Shown: piece after piece, positions 29,287 through 38,481 of the stretch
How positions within the stretch are numbered: the stretch's first letter is position 1
Layout of the letters: each line of letters starts with the position of its first letter
Source: Alphaproteobacteria bacterium
GTDB lineage: Bacteria > Pseudomonadota > Alphaproteobacteria > Rickettsiales > JABDBP01
NCBI GenBank assembly: GCA_013288565.1
Contig: JABDBP010000004.1
Coordinates: forward strand, 1 to 64,000
Reading direction: 5' to 3'
DNA length: 64,000 nt
Translations under genes and position numbers: made by a program
The notes under the pieces: model-generated
Told to the model about the DNA's origin: nothing
Database searches by the model: none
Seen by the model: only the letters and a program-made list of their open reading frames with translations

Positions 29287-30012
29287 ATGCCTTTAACCAA
29301 AAGAGAGTTCAACAAATCCCTGCTTGGGCTGGCTTCATTGCTGGCCACTAGCGGGTTAATGGAGGAAATAATGGCAAACCCGGCATTCGCAACCGAAACT
29401 AAAACCAAAGAGGAAACCATGCCTTTCACGCTTCCCAGCCTACCCTTCGCCGAAAACGCGCTTGAGCCTTACATGTCGGCCAAAACCTTTAGCTTCCATC
29501 ATGGCAAGCACCATAAGGCTTATGTCGACAACTTAAATAAATTGATCGCCGGAACGGATATGGAGAAGGCGAGCCTCGAGGAAATCATCAAGGCAACGAC
29601 TAAGGATTCGACGAAACAGGGAATTTTCAATAATTCCGCGCAGGTATGGAACCATACGTTCTTCTGGAACTCTATGAAACCAAACGGCGGCGGCAAGCCC
29701 TCTGGCAATTTGGCGAAGAAAATTGATTCCGATTTTGGCAGCCTAGATAAATTTAAGGAGGATTTCAAAACCGCCGCGACCACGCAATTCGGCAGCGGCT
29801 GGGCCTGGCTGGTTTCCGATGGCGGGAAACTAAAAATCATCAAAACCGCGAATGCCGACCTGCCGCTGGCGCACGGGCAAAAGGCGCTGCTCACCTGCGA
29901 CGTCTGGGAGCACGCATATTACCTGGATTACCAGAACCGCCGGCCGGATTTCGTTAGCACTTTTCTGGATAAACTCGTGAACTGGGATTTCGCAGCGAAG
30001 AATTTGGGCTAA
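29287..30012 (+). CDS. Fe/Mn superoxide dismutase with N-terminal signal-like extension
   Basis: MPFTLPSLPFAENALEPYMSAKTFSFHHGKHHKAYVDNLN; DVWEHAYYLDYQNRRPDF; ~43 aa N-terminal extension. Confidence 0.95.
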   Translation: MPLTKREFNKSLLGLASLLATSGLMEEIMANPAFATETKTKEETMPFTLPSLPFAENALEPYMSAKTFSFHHGKHHKAYVDNLNKLIAGTDMEKASLEEIIKATTKDSTKQGIFNNSAQVWNHTFFWNSMKPNGGGKPSGNLAKKIDSDFGSLDKFKEDFKTAATTQFGSGWAWLVSDGGKLKIIKTANADLPLAHGQKALLTCDVWEHAYYLDYQNRRPDFVSTFLDKLVNWDFAAKNLG

Positions 30013-30461
30013 ATCGAAACCGCGACAGATTCCAGTTTTGCCGAAAGGCTTTCCTGGCTGGGGATAGTATTGGCGGCATCGCCCCCGGAAGTAGAATTGC
30101 TGATTCCCTCCCAAGTATCGCGCATTTTTTTCAGGTCCTGGATTATCCCATCGCAATCCTTGACGCTTCTGCTCTGGTTCAAGGCCATCATCCTAAGATT
30201 CGTTGTAACGTAGAAATTGAACAGTATATGGGCGATTTTTCCGTCGCCTTGCGTGAAATCCAGACAGGATTGCAGGCCGAGCAGAATTTTGCAGGCGCGT
30301 TCCAGGTTGTTGAACCGGTCTGCTATCCGGTTTTCCTCGATGGCATGGCGCGCCTGCATTGCGAATTTTATAATTCCGTCGTAAAGCATAACTATCCGGC
30401 GGACGCTGCCTACTGTTTCGCGGGCGATTCCATAGGCCGAGCATTGTTTTTTATACATCAT
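30009..30461 (-). CDS. fliS: Flagellar export chaperone FliS
   Basis: VMLYDGIIKFAMQARHAIEENRIADRFNNLERACKILLGLQSCLD; next to FliD. Confidence 0.88.
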   Translation of the reverse strand: MMYKKQCSAYGIARETVGSVRRIVMLYDGIIKFAMQARHAIEENRIADRFNNLERACKILLGLQSCLDFTQGDGKIAHILFNFYVTTNLRMMALNQSRSVKDCDGIIQDLKKMRDTWEGISNSTSGGDAANTIPSQESLSAKLESVAVSI

Positions 30462-30473
30462 ATGCTCTCCTAA

Positions 30474-33113
30474 CTATCCACCGATGTGGCCTCCGGTGAG
30501 TATACCGGCCTGGATATTTAAATAGTTCAAGATGTTATTGGATTTGGCAATCGCGGCGTTCAAGGCGGCGTATTTGTTCAAAAGCTGTGTACGTAAATCT
30601 GACACTTGCTGGTTTATGGTAGTGATCTGGCCATTCAGAGTGGTGTTTTGGCTGTTATAGGAATTCACCTCAGTTGCAATTGCACCGTTCTGGGCAAGAA
30701 GCGGGCTTATAGTATTGAATAACTGGGCGGTGATGCCTTGTGTCAGGCTGACGCCGGTTATCGTATCATTACCACTACCAACGTAAAGCAACGTTAACCC
30801 GGCAAATGGCGTGTTGGATGCCCCGGTTATCACGCCGCCGCCGGAATTGCCGTTGAAATTGCCGTATACGGTGTGCGGAGCACCGAGCGAGTCATTGTAG
30901 CTGAACGATACTTGCTGGCCAACAGGCGCACTGGAATTGATGGTGACGCCGAAATTATTCACCGTCAACTGTTTGGTTGCCGAAAAAACCTGCAATTTAT
31001 TGTTCGCCGAGGAATTGAACATCTGGTCGAAAATCCCCTGCACTTCTTGCGGGTTGGTGGCGATCGCCGAAGTGAGCATGCTTGAATTTACGACTAAAGT
31101 ATTGCCCACCACCGGGGTGGTACTGGTAGCGGCCTGGTCGCCAAAAGTTATGCCGATCGACGCTAGGCTGTTTTTCGCACTGGGACTTAGGCCAGTAACC
31201 ATGGCATTTAACTCGCTTTGCACCTGGGGCAATAGCGTTCTTAGGACTGAATCGTTAGCCTTGCCGAGATAGGCGGTGGAGGTTGACGAGCCGTTGGAGT
31301 TGATCTGTTGCTGCTCGGCGGCGAAAGTTTTGAAATTATTGTAAGCTGTGACGAAATTGGTAATGGCGGTTTGGATGCCAGTGCCGTCGTTTTGCACCTG
31401 AACTTGCAGGGTGGTACCGCCCGGAGTTTGCTGAAACAGGTTTAAGGTTACACCCGGGATGGCGTCGGTGACTTGATTGGTCGGCCGGGTAAGCGTGACG
31501 AGGGGGTTATTGATGGTAAAACTCGCATCGGAAGCCGATTGCACGTTGGTTAACGTCACATGAGACATGGTGCCGTTCGCCGTATCGTTTATGTTATATG
31601 CATTGATGACGCCGGTTACGGTCGATTGCAGGGAAAGCTGGAAGTGGGTGCTATCTATCTCTAGCACCGTTGCCGAAAGCCCGCTAGTAGCGGAACTGGA
31701 GTTGATTTTGCTGGCAATGGTTTGCAGACTGTCTCCCTGGTTTAGCGTGATATTCACGCCGGTTCCGAATGATGTGTTCAAATCTGCCTGTACCTGCTTG
31801 GCCGCCGTGTTGGTGGAGAGATTGAGCGATATTCCGGGAGTGACCAAATTTAGCGTTAAGGTATTGTTGCTATTGGTGGCGCTGGTCAGCGTTATATTTG
31901 TGTTTTGGGTGCCGTTCAGGCCGGTTGCCGTATAAGTCTCACCATTTATCGTAACTTGCATCGTTGCGTCATTGGCGCCGGGTGCACTCTCCGCCGTTAC
32001 GATGAAATTGCTGATATCGCCCATGGCGCCGGTCGAGGGATTGAATTCGCTGCTGTTCAATTTCACGTCGGTGGAAACCAAATTAGCCAGGGTTGTGGTT
32101 CCAGCTGCTGCCGCCTGGTTGAATGATGATATTTGATGGCTTTGGTAGAAGGTTATACCGGAAAGGTCGTTACCAACGTTCGCGGCAAAATTTGAAAGAT
32201 CGGAATTGTTTGATATGGTGGTGGCGTTTGTCACCCGCACCTGGAAAGAAGTTCCAGTTGTGCTGTTGGTAAGCGTAACGACTGTCCCCGCCGCGATCTG
32301 GTTTGAACTGCCGCCAGTATTCGCCGTGATGGCGTTCGAAGTATAAGTGCTACCGTTGATGGCCATGGTGAGCGTCACCGGAGTTCCAGCTCCTCCCGAT
32401 TGCGCTCCGGAAATATTCAAACCAGAAAGACTACCGATCAAGGCTTTGTCGCCGGTGCCGGTTACGGTTATTCCGCCGATGCCGCCAGTGCCGAAGGTGG
32501 AATCGAGAACGGTACTTCCTACCGTGCCATTCGAGGTTATGCTGGCGGAAGTAATGACATCACCGCTGGCGATGCCGACCGCCGATTGCGCCTGGCCACC
32601 GGTGATCTGGAAAGTTCCGGCGGAGAACAAGTTCGGAGCGGCACCACCTTGTACCTGGGTGGCGCTCGCAGTTTGGCTGGAGAATGTGTTTGTGCTTTGT
32701 ATCTTGGTTTGTGCCAATGCACCGACGGTCATGTTGTAATTGGCAATTGCCGCATTATTATTAGCTGTAACACCCATATAAGTGCTACCTGCAACGGCGG
32801 TGTTGGAGGTAATAAATGCCGCACGGTTATTGAATACGTCATTGCTTTGGTTGCCGTTGGAATCGAAAACATTGGTTAAGGATTCGGAAGCGTTCATCAA
32901 GCTGGTCAACTGGTTTTGCATCGTTCCCAGCGCAGTTATGATGTTATTATTGTTGGTGATGGTGGTTTGATCGGTGGTTGCAGGAATGCCTTTTGCATCA
33001 GTTGCCGCCTTTATCAGCGCGGTTATATCAAGGCCCGCGGAACTGAGGTTGGTAACCGGCGTCGTGCCATTGGTACCAGCACTGAAATTGCCGAGATTTA
33101 TCGATGAAACCAT
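30474..33113 (-). CDS. fliD: Flagellar filament capping protein FliD (large, 879 aa)
   Basis: N-terminal GLDITALIKAATDAK, FTINNPLVTLTRPTNQVTDAIPGVTLNLFQQTPGGTTLQVQVQNDGTGIQTAITNFVTAYNNF; C-terminal coiled coil. Confidence 0.92.
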   Translation of the reverse strand: MVSSINLGNFSAGTNGTTPVTNLSSAGLDITALIKAATDAKGIPATTDQTTITNNNNIITALGTMQNQLTSLMNASESLTNVFDSNGNQSNDVFNNRAAFITSNTAVAGSTYMGVTANNNAAIANYNMTVGALAQTKIQSTNTFSSQTASATQVQGGAAPNLFSAGTFQITGGQAQSAVGIASGDVITSASITSNGTVGSTVLDSTFGTGGIGGITVTGTGDKALIGSLSGLNISGAQSGGAGTPVTLTMAINGSTYTSNAITANTGGSSNQIAAGTVVTLTNSTTGTSFQVRVTNATTISNNSDLSNFAANVGNDLSGITFYQSHQISSFNQAAAAGTTTLANLVSTDVKLNSSEFNPSTGAMGDISNFIVTAESAPGANDATMQVTINGETYTATGLNGTQNTNITLTSATNSNNTLTLNLVTPGISLNLSTNTAAKQVQADLNTSFGTGVNITLNQGDSLQTIASKINSSSATSGLSATVLEIDSTHFQLSLQSTVTGVINAYNINDTANGTMSHVTLTNVQSASDASFTINNPLVTLTRPTNQVTDAIPGVTLNLFQQTPGGTTLQVQVQNDGTGIQTAITNFVTAYNNFKTFAAEQQQINSNGSSTSTAYLGKANDSVLRTLLPQVQSELNAMVTGLSPSAKNSLASIGITFGDQAATSTTPVVGNTLVVNSSMLTSAIATNPQEVQGIFDQMFNSSANNKLQVFSATKQLTVNNFGVTINSSAPVGQQVSFSYNDSLGAPHTVYGNFNGNSGGGVITGASNTPFAGLTLLYVGSGNDTITGVSLTQGITAQLFNTISPLLAQNGAIATEVNSYNSQNTTLNGQITTINQQVSDLRTQLLNKYAALNAAIAKSNNILNYLNIQAGILTGGHIGG

Positions 33114-33133
33114 AGCTTAAACCTTTCCAATAC

Positions 33134-33526
33134 CTAGGCTTCGATGCCTGCGCTGCTATTGAACGGATTCAATGCGCCCGGCCCTAACGCGTAAGTGTAA
33201 AGCTCTCCGGTATCCGGCCTGGTGCTTATTACCATATATTGCTCTTTGTCTTTATAAACCGTGCTTTTGGTATTGCCCAGCGGATCGGCATTCTGAAGCC
33301 ACTCCTTGATCGCCGCCATTTTGGCTTCCTGCTGATTGCTAGCGTTTTGCTCTGGCTGTATGTTGGCGTTCTGCGATTTATCCGTGGGATTTACCGTGTT
33401 GACGGGCGGCTGCAAAGTGCCGTTCTGGTTTTGTATCTGCTGTGCTACACCTGCCGCCGGTTGTTGCTGGTAACTGGGGACCGATGAAATAGGTGAGCTT
33501 GGTATCGGAGTTATTGTGTTCGTCAT
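33134..33526 (-). CDS. FlaG-like / small flagellar-cluster protein
   Basis: Gln/Asn/Pro-rich N-terminus; lies between fliD and flagellin; family not firmly recognised. Confidence 0.5.
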   Translation of the reverse strand: MTNTITPIPSSPISSVPSYQQQPAAGVAQQIQNQNGTLQPPVNTVNPTDKSQNANIQPEQNASNQQEAKMAAIKEWLQNADPLGNTKSTVYKDKEQYMVISTRPDTGELYTYALGPGALNPFNSSAGIEA

Positions 33527-33542
33527 AAACCTAACCTCCTAG

Positions 33543-33591
33543 TTAGGCATTGTGCCTAAGGGCTTGAAGGGAGGAAAAACCTCCCTTCAAG
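33543..33591 (-). terminator. Two hairpins between flagellin and downstream gene (12-bp stem CTTGAAGGGAGG/CCTCCCTTCAAG; stem TTAGGCA/TGCCTAA)
   Basis: Perfect inverted repeats at 33563-33591 and 33543-33560. Confidence 0.7.
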
Positions 33592-33605
33592 TAACTTCAC
33601 GAAAA

Positions 33606-35630
33606 TCAAACAATAAGCTTCAGAAGATTCTGAGGCAGTTGTTCGTCTTGCGTCAGGACAGAGATGGCAGCTTGAACCGCCACCTGACCGCTGGCATACG
33701 CCACGGCAGCCGTTGACACGTCGGTGTTGAGGTAGTTGCCCGCAGCAGCCTGGGTATTCTGGATGCTGGCGGTCAGGTTCGAGATCACATAGTTGAACCT
33801 GGACTCCTGAGCACCTACTTGGGCTTGCTGTGCGCTGTTTGTGGCGATGGCGTTCGATATCGCAGTCGCAGCGGCCAGAGAATCCGGCGTATTTAGTAAA
33901 TCGGTACCGGCGATACCCAGAGTAGCAGCCGACGTACTGGCTAGAGTCACGTTAATGGTCTGGCTAGATTGGTTGCCGACCTGTACGACCAGTCCGGTGC
34001 CAGCGCCATTTCCTAACCCGAAAGCGGTTGTAAGCGCAGCCTGAGCACTTGCTGCGTTTGCGGCGGTGCTGATATTCAGCGCAGTCGCACCGTTTTCGAA
34101 GGAGATGGATTGCAACGGGTTGCTCACGTTAGTGAGTACTACTTGAGTGCCGGCTGCTATCGTACTGGTAAGGGTACTGGACGAATTAAAGGTCTGCCCG
34201 TTTACAACCATAGAGATTGTAGGAACGGTTTGGCCTACAGGAGGAGCCGTCACGGTTACGCTGCTTACGTTAGGGCTAGCGAAACTGCTGGAAGTGAAGT
34301 TGAACGAAGTTGCAATCAAGCTGCCGGTTCGTACGCCGCCAGTGATGATATCGCCGCCGGGAGTATAGCTGCTGATCGACTGGTTTTGCATGAACGTAAT
34401 CCCAGAAAGGGCGTTGGTTATTTCCTGGGCGTAAGCATTGGCGCCAGCCTGGGTGGTAACCGTGATCGCGCCGGTCTGAAGAATCGTGAAAGAACCGCCG
34501 CTAGTGCCTGCATTGTTGGTACCGGTAAAGGTGACTGTGGTACCGGCAGCGCTCGTAGTTGCGTTGTTTGCGGTATAAGTATAACCACCTATATTTATGG
34601 CAAGGCCAATATTGTTAGCACTGTTAAATGTCGCCGTCACTGGATTGTTGGCTACGATATTACCGACAAAAGCCGCATTGTTCTGGATAGCCGCCGCATT
34701 AACCAGAGCTTGGTCAATCGTAGCGGATCCTTGAAGGTTACCGAAGTTAGCATCGGCCGGTGATCCGGTGGCAAACACCCTGAGTGGGGTGAGGCCGGCA
34801 TTGGTGCCTGTAGCTATGGTTGCAGTAGCCGCAGTACCTGAGGCATAAGTACCGTTTGCCGAAGCAATTGTAATGGCGTTGTTGGAAGCAGTCACCGCGC
34901 CGCCGCGATATTGCGCCTGTACAACACCCGCAGCTCCGTTTGTGTATACAAACTGATCAATGACGGAGTTTGTGCTTTGGTTCAGGAAGTTGACGATGCC
35001 CTGACCGGTGAGGGTTTGAGTTGGCACAGTACCCACAAACGCTTGGCCGACGTTTGCCGCGTTGGTGGTTAAGGTGATGGTTTGGCCACCGATCGTTATC
35101 GTTTGCCCATCGGTCGGCGCTGTAGTGGAAGCCGTATAAAGGGTTTGAACAGCACCCGCAGCGCCTGATAACAGGGCCTGGTTGGTAGTTAAAGCCACGT
35201 TACCGGCCAAGCTGCCGTTCAGCAACTGGGTGGTGTTATACGCGGTACCGGTGGAGATTTGATTAATCTGTTGCATCAGCGCTTGGTATTCTTGGTTCAA
35301 GAATCCCTGCGTAGTGCTAGTTGCACCGTTGGCCTGCGTCGCAAGCGATTGCATACGTTGCAGGATGTTACCGACGCTGGATAAGCCGCCAGCCGCGAGT
35401 TGCAGCAAGCTCTGAGCATTGTTGGCGCCAGTTAATGCGGTCTGCAATGTGGCAGCAGCGGTCTGCAGCCCAGTACCGATAGCGAGACCCGATGCGTCGA
35501 TAGACGGATTGGATCCTATACGCAAGCCGGTGGCAAGCTGATTCGAAACCTGAGTGAGCGAAGTGTCTGAAGTGCGCAACGCGCTCACAGCAGCATTCGC
35601 AGTATAGTTATTGTTGATTGAAAGAGACAT
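33606..35630 (-). CDS. Flagellin (674 aa, long central region, near-absence of Lys)
   Basis: N-terminal SINNNYTANAAVSALRTSDTSLTQVSNQLATGLRIGS...DASGLAIG; C-terminal RFNYVISNLTASIQNTQAAAGNYLNTDVSTAAVAYA. Confidence 0.95.
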   Translation of the reverse strand: MSLSINNNYTANAAVSALRTSDTSLTQVSNQLATGLRIGSNPSIDASGLAIGTGLQTAAATLQTALTGANNAQSLLQLAAGGLSSVGNILQRMQSLATQANGATSTTQGFLNQEYQALMQQINQISTGTAYNTTQLLNGSLAGNVALTTNQALLSGAAGAVQTLYTASTTAPTDGQTITIGGQTITLTTNAANVGQAFVGTVPTQTLTGQGIVNFLNQSTNSVIDQFVYTNGAAGVVQAQYRGGAVTASNNAITIASANGTYASGTAATATIATGTNAGLTPLRVFATGSPADANFGNLQGSATIDQALVNAAAIQNNAAFVGNIVANNPVTATFNSANNIGLAINIGGYTYTANNATTSAAGTTVTFTGTNNAGTSGGSFTILQTGAITVTTQAGANAYAQEITNALSGITFMQNQSISSYTPGGDIITGGVRTGSLIATSFNFTSSSFASPNVSSVTVTAPPVGQTVPTISMVVNGQTFNSSSTLTSTIAAGTQVVLTNVSNPLQSISFENGATALNISTAANAASAQAALTTAFGLGNGAGTGLVVQVGNQSSQTINVTLASTSAATLGIAGTDLLNTPDSLAAATAISNAIATNSAQQAQVGAQESRFNYVISNLTASIQNTQAAAGNYLNTDVSTAAVAYASGQVAVQAAISVLTQDEQLPQNLLKLIV

Positions 35631-35636
35631 ATAGAA

Positions 35637-35676
35637 CTCCTACTTGGATGTTGATGAATCCGGGCTACATGCCCGG
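35637..35676 (-). promoter_or_regulatory. Flagellin 5' leader: hairpin CCGGGC-N5-GCCCGG plus GGA at the Shine-Dalgarno
   Basis: Inverted repeat 35660-35676; AGGAG at 35637-35641 (minus strand) before ATG 35630. Confidence 0.5.
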
Positions 35677-35777
35677 CAGTTAACTTCACTTATAACAAAT
35701 TTATGTAGTGCATGGCAAGCAAAAAATATAATTTTAAACTTAGAATAAGCGTAAAATTTTACTTAAATTGCAAATGA

Positions 35778-37007
35778 TTAACTTAAACCATCGCCAAGCA
35801 AGCCGCGTAGTTTTCCTTCATCAGTCCATCCGACTTCGCGGTAACAATCCATGGATAATTGGGGGTCGGCGAGGTGGTCTAAAAACCGCGCTAACCCTTG
35901 TATCAGGAAAATCATTGTTTCTTGGGGTTTTTGCAACATTTGTTGCATATTTGCCATAATCGCCAGCTTCAATGTGGCAAATCTCACCGCTATTATTATG
36001 GCGCGCTCCGCCGCATTTTTCCCAAGCCCGCCGAACGGGAATGCCGAAGCGGCGAGTGTCGCTTTTATCCAATTCTTAAGAGGCAGCACGGTGAGCGGTG
36101 AAATTTCCCGGTAATACCGCTCGCTTAAGCGCATGTAACTTTCTTCCCGCGCCCGCTCAACCGTTTTCTTCTCCCAATTCACCCGCACGCCCAGACCTTG
36201 CTCTACGGATGATATTATTTCGGAAAGCCTACCCATAATCGGCTTGCGCGTGTTGGCGGCAAGTCCGGACAGGACGTTAAGTAAATTATAAGGATCGGTG
36301 GGGGCAGATTTAGCCGGAGCAAGCCTTTCATCGACGGCGGGATAAAAGGCATCGAACGCTCCTAGCCAGTCCTTCGCCGGAAATCTATCGAGCGAATGGG
36401 CGATGGAAACTATGCGCGACATTATTCTCTCCGGCGTCACTTCATCGTCGGCCAGATGGATAAATTTCTGCATCAGGGCAACACTGGAATCTTTGTCTAG
36501 ACCGCTGCCCTCTAGGTAATTCTTGATCATTAGCGGGGTGCGCTCCAGTTCAACCGATGTGAAATCAAACCCGGCATCGCCGTAAATCGCCAGCCGGGCG
36601 ATTTCCGGGCAGGAGATGGAGCCAGCCATATATAATTCGCCGCCGAACTGCCTAGTGATGCGCGGATAGAAGTTGCAGGAATCGGGGAGGTAATCGCTGC
36701 CCAGCTTTTTCTGGATGCCACACAGGCCGTCCTCGAATTTCACGCAATATCCGGTTTTTTCGTCGCGCCGCATCACATGCGCGGTTTCGCCAGTGGTTAC
36801 GACTTCCAGCAATTCCGGGGCTTTTTCCTTATATAATTTCAACCGCTCGGCATCGACCTGCATCCCCCAGCCTTTGCAACAAGTATCCTCGCATTTGTCG
36901 GCGAGGCACTGGAATCGTCCGAGATAGCTGATTTGGTTGACGGTTGACGGTCGTCGGTTGACGGAATTTTCTGTTTCTTTTTTTAACAACTGTTCGCTGT
37001 CAGCCAT
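35778..37007 (-). CDS. fliB: FliB-type flagellin lysine-N-methylase
   Basis: FQCLADKCEDTCCKGWGMQVDAERLKLYK...YCVKFEDGLCGIQKKLGSDYLPDSCNFYPRI; start at 37007 overlaps the fliW stop (track ORF runs to 37199). Confidence 0.85.
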   Translation of the reverse strand: MADSEQLLKKETENSVNRRPSTVNQISYLGRFQCLADKCEDTCCKGWGMQVDAERLKLYKEKAPELLEVVTTGETAHVMRRDEKTGYCVKFEDGLCGIQKKLGSDYLPDSCNFYPRITRQFGGELYMAGSISCPEIARLAIYGDAGFDFTSVELERTPLMIKNYLEGSGLDKDSSVALMQKFIHLADDEVTPERIMSRIVSIAHSLDRFPAKDWLGAFDAFYPAVDERLAPAKSAPTDPYNLLNVLSGLAANTRKPIMGRLSEIISSVEQGLGVRVNWEKKTVERAREESYMRLSERYYREISPLTVLPLKNWIKATLAASAFPFGGLGKNAAERAIIIAVRFATLKLAIMANMQQMLQKPQETMIFLIQGLARFLDHLADPQLSMDCYREVGWTDEGKLRGLLGDGLS

Positions 37008-37513
37008 CAGCTCAATATATGGCGAATATCGTATTTGTTGTTCGGGAAAACGTACTGAATCGCCAGTTTTTCCGCAGTATCTATTATGATAGGCGCACGG
37101 ATGTTGGCGGTTACCTTGACGTTGCCCGGAACGTTCTGCACCGTTAGGATGAACAGGAGCAAAATATTTTCCTTCGCCACGCCGGTTGCAACATAGCACT
37201 CGTTCATGTCCTGGCCGTCGATGAATCTATTTTCCGCGTCGGCCGGCAGTACGATGAATGACAAATCCTTGTCGTTCAGCGATTGCATGAGCTTCAAGGC
37301 CGGTGTTTTGGAATTGGGCAGTTCGGCCAGGCAAAAATCCCTGAAATCTGGCAAGCCGAGCAATCCCTTCGGGAAAAATATTGCATTATCCAGGTTGACG
37401 CGTAAATTCCCGTAACGGCTTTCGATCGTATGGCCGTTGCCTTCGGAATATTGCTCTTTGGGAAAAAACGCGCTCTCCATTTTCATTTCCATTTTTACTG
37501 ATTCTAGCTGCAT
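37007..37513 (-). CDS. fliW: Flagellar assembly factor FliW
   Basis: IFFPKGLLGLPDFRDFCLAEL...ILTVQNVPGNVKVTANIRAPIIIDTAEKLAIQYV. Confidence 0.92.
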   Translation of the reverse strand: MQLESVKMEMKMESAFFPKEQYSEGNGHTIESRYGNLRVNLDNAIFFPKGLLGLPDFRDFCLAELPNSKTPALKLMQSLNDKDLSFIVLPADAENRFIDGQDMNECYVATGVAKENILLLFILTVQNVPGNVKVTANIRAPIIIDTAEKLAIQYVFPNNKYDIRHILS

Positions 37514-37551
37514 GTTATCATCTCCACTAAATTGTTAAAGGTTTTTAAATA

Positions 37552-38463
37552 TTATTTCAGGAAGTTCAACAGGCTTAAGCCGCTGAGCTTCGCGAATATC
37601 TGGAACGCGGCTGTCAGGTCGGTCGTATCCTGCGAAACCTGCACCGACGCCGCTGGTATATTAGTATCGAGATTGTTGCTGAGCACGTTTTTTAGGTAGG
37701 CCAAATCGCTGGCGTGATTGTCATTTGCCGTCTGCAACTGGCTCAAAGTATCGCCGTTAGCAGCCATCAGGCTGTTGATCTGGCTTTCTGCCTGGTTGGC
37801 CAGATCCACCGCCGAGGCTATCGTCGAATCGCTTTTGCTATTTGCTCCTTGGATGGCCATGTTCAACGAACCGATAAGGTTCTGGAACGCGGCATTATCA
37901 GCCTTTATGCCATATTGCACGGTGATTCCGGCGGAAGCCTGGACAGTTAAAGTCGCATCATCGCCGTGATAGTAATTGTCCGTCGGCACGTTGTTTACCA
38001 GATTGGTGGTTGCGGTCAGCCCGGAGACCGGGGCGGTTTGGGTCCTTGAGCCGGAAAATATATATTGCCCGCTGGAGGATTGGGTATTTAATAGCCCCTG
38101 TACCGTCTGGAGCAGGTTGGTCGCGGTCTGGGTGAGCGGGTTGGAGGGGCCGGATGCTGAGCGCTGAGTGGCGAGCGCACTTTGCAATTGCGTGTCCACG
38201 CTCTGAAGCTGTTGCAAAACGGAAGCGTATGACTGAACATTGGTGATGACAAAATTATTCCCAGTTGTATAGCTATTACTGCTGGCGACCAGGGTCTCGG
38301 AACTTAAAGACTGGCTTAGGCTGCCACCCAAGTCACTGAAATTTTGAGCAACGCTGCCAGTTGCAACCTGGGTTTGCACCTTGGAAAGAGCGGTCTGTAG
38401 GGTGTTGAACCCGTTTACCGCATTCTGATATATGGTAAAAGTCGGGATGTTGTCTACTGTCAT
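37552..38463 (-). CDS. flgL: Flagellar hook-associated protein 3
   Basis: TLQTALSKVQTQVATG; QTVQGLLNTQSSSGQYIFSGSRTQTAPV; follows FlgK. Confidence 0.88.
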   Translation of the reverse strand: MTVDNIPTFTIYQNAVNGFNTLQTALSKVQTQVATGSVAQNFSDLGGSLSQSLSSETLVASSNSYTTGNNFVITNVQSYASVLQQLQSVDTQLQSALATQRSASGPSNPLTQTATNLLQTVQGLLNTQSSSGQYIFSGSRTQTAPVSGLTATTNLVNNVPTDNYYHGDDATLTVQASAGITVQYGIKADNAAFQNLIGSLNMAIQGANSKSDSTIASAVDLANQAESQINSLMAANGDTLSQLQTANDNHASDLAYLKNVLSNNLDTNIPAASVQVSQDTTDLTAAFQIFAKLSGLSLLNFLK

Positions 38464-38481
38464 GGTTTTCTCCTATAAATC

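Noticed and set aside
32347-32879. Overlapping plus-strand ORFs (130 and 159 aa) over fliD
   Set aside because: Antisense to FliD in a Thr/Asn-rich region that tends to leave open opposite frames
34110-34763. 217 aa plus-strand ORF over flagellin
   Set aside because: Antisense shadow of repetitive flagellin sequence; no start context or domain
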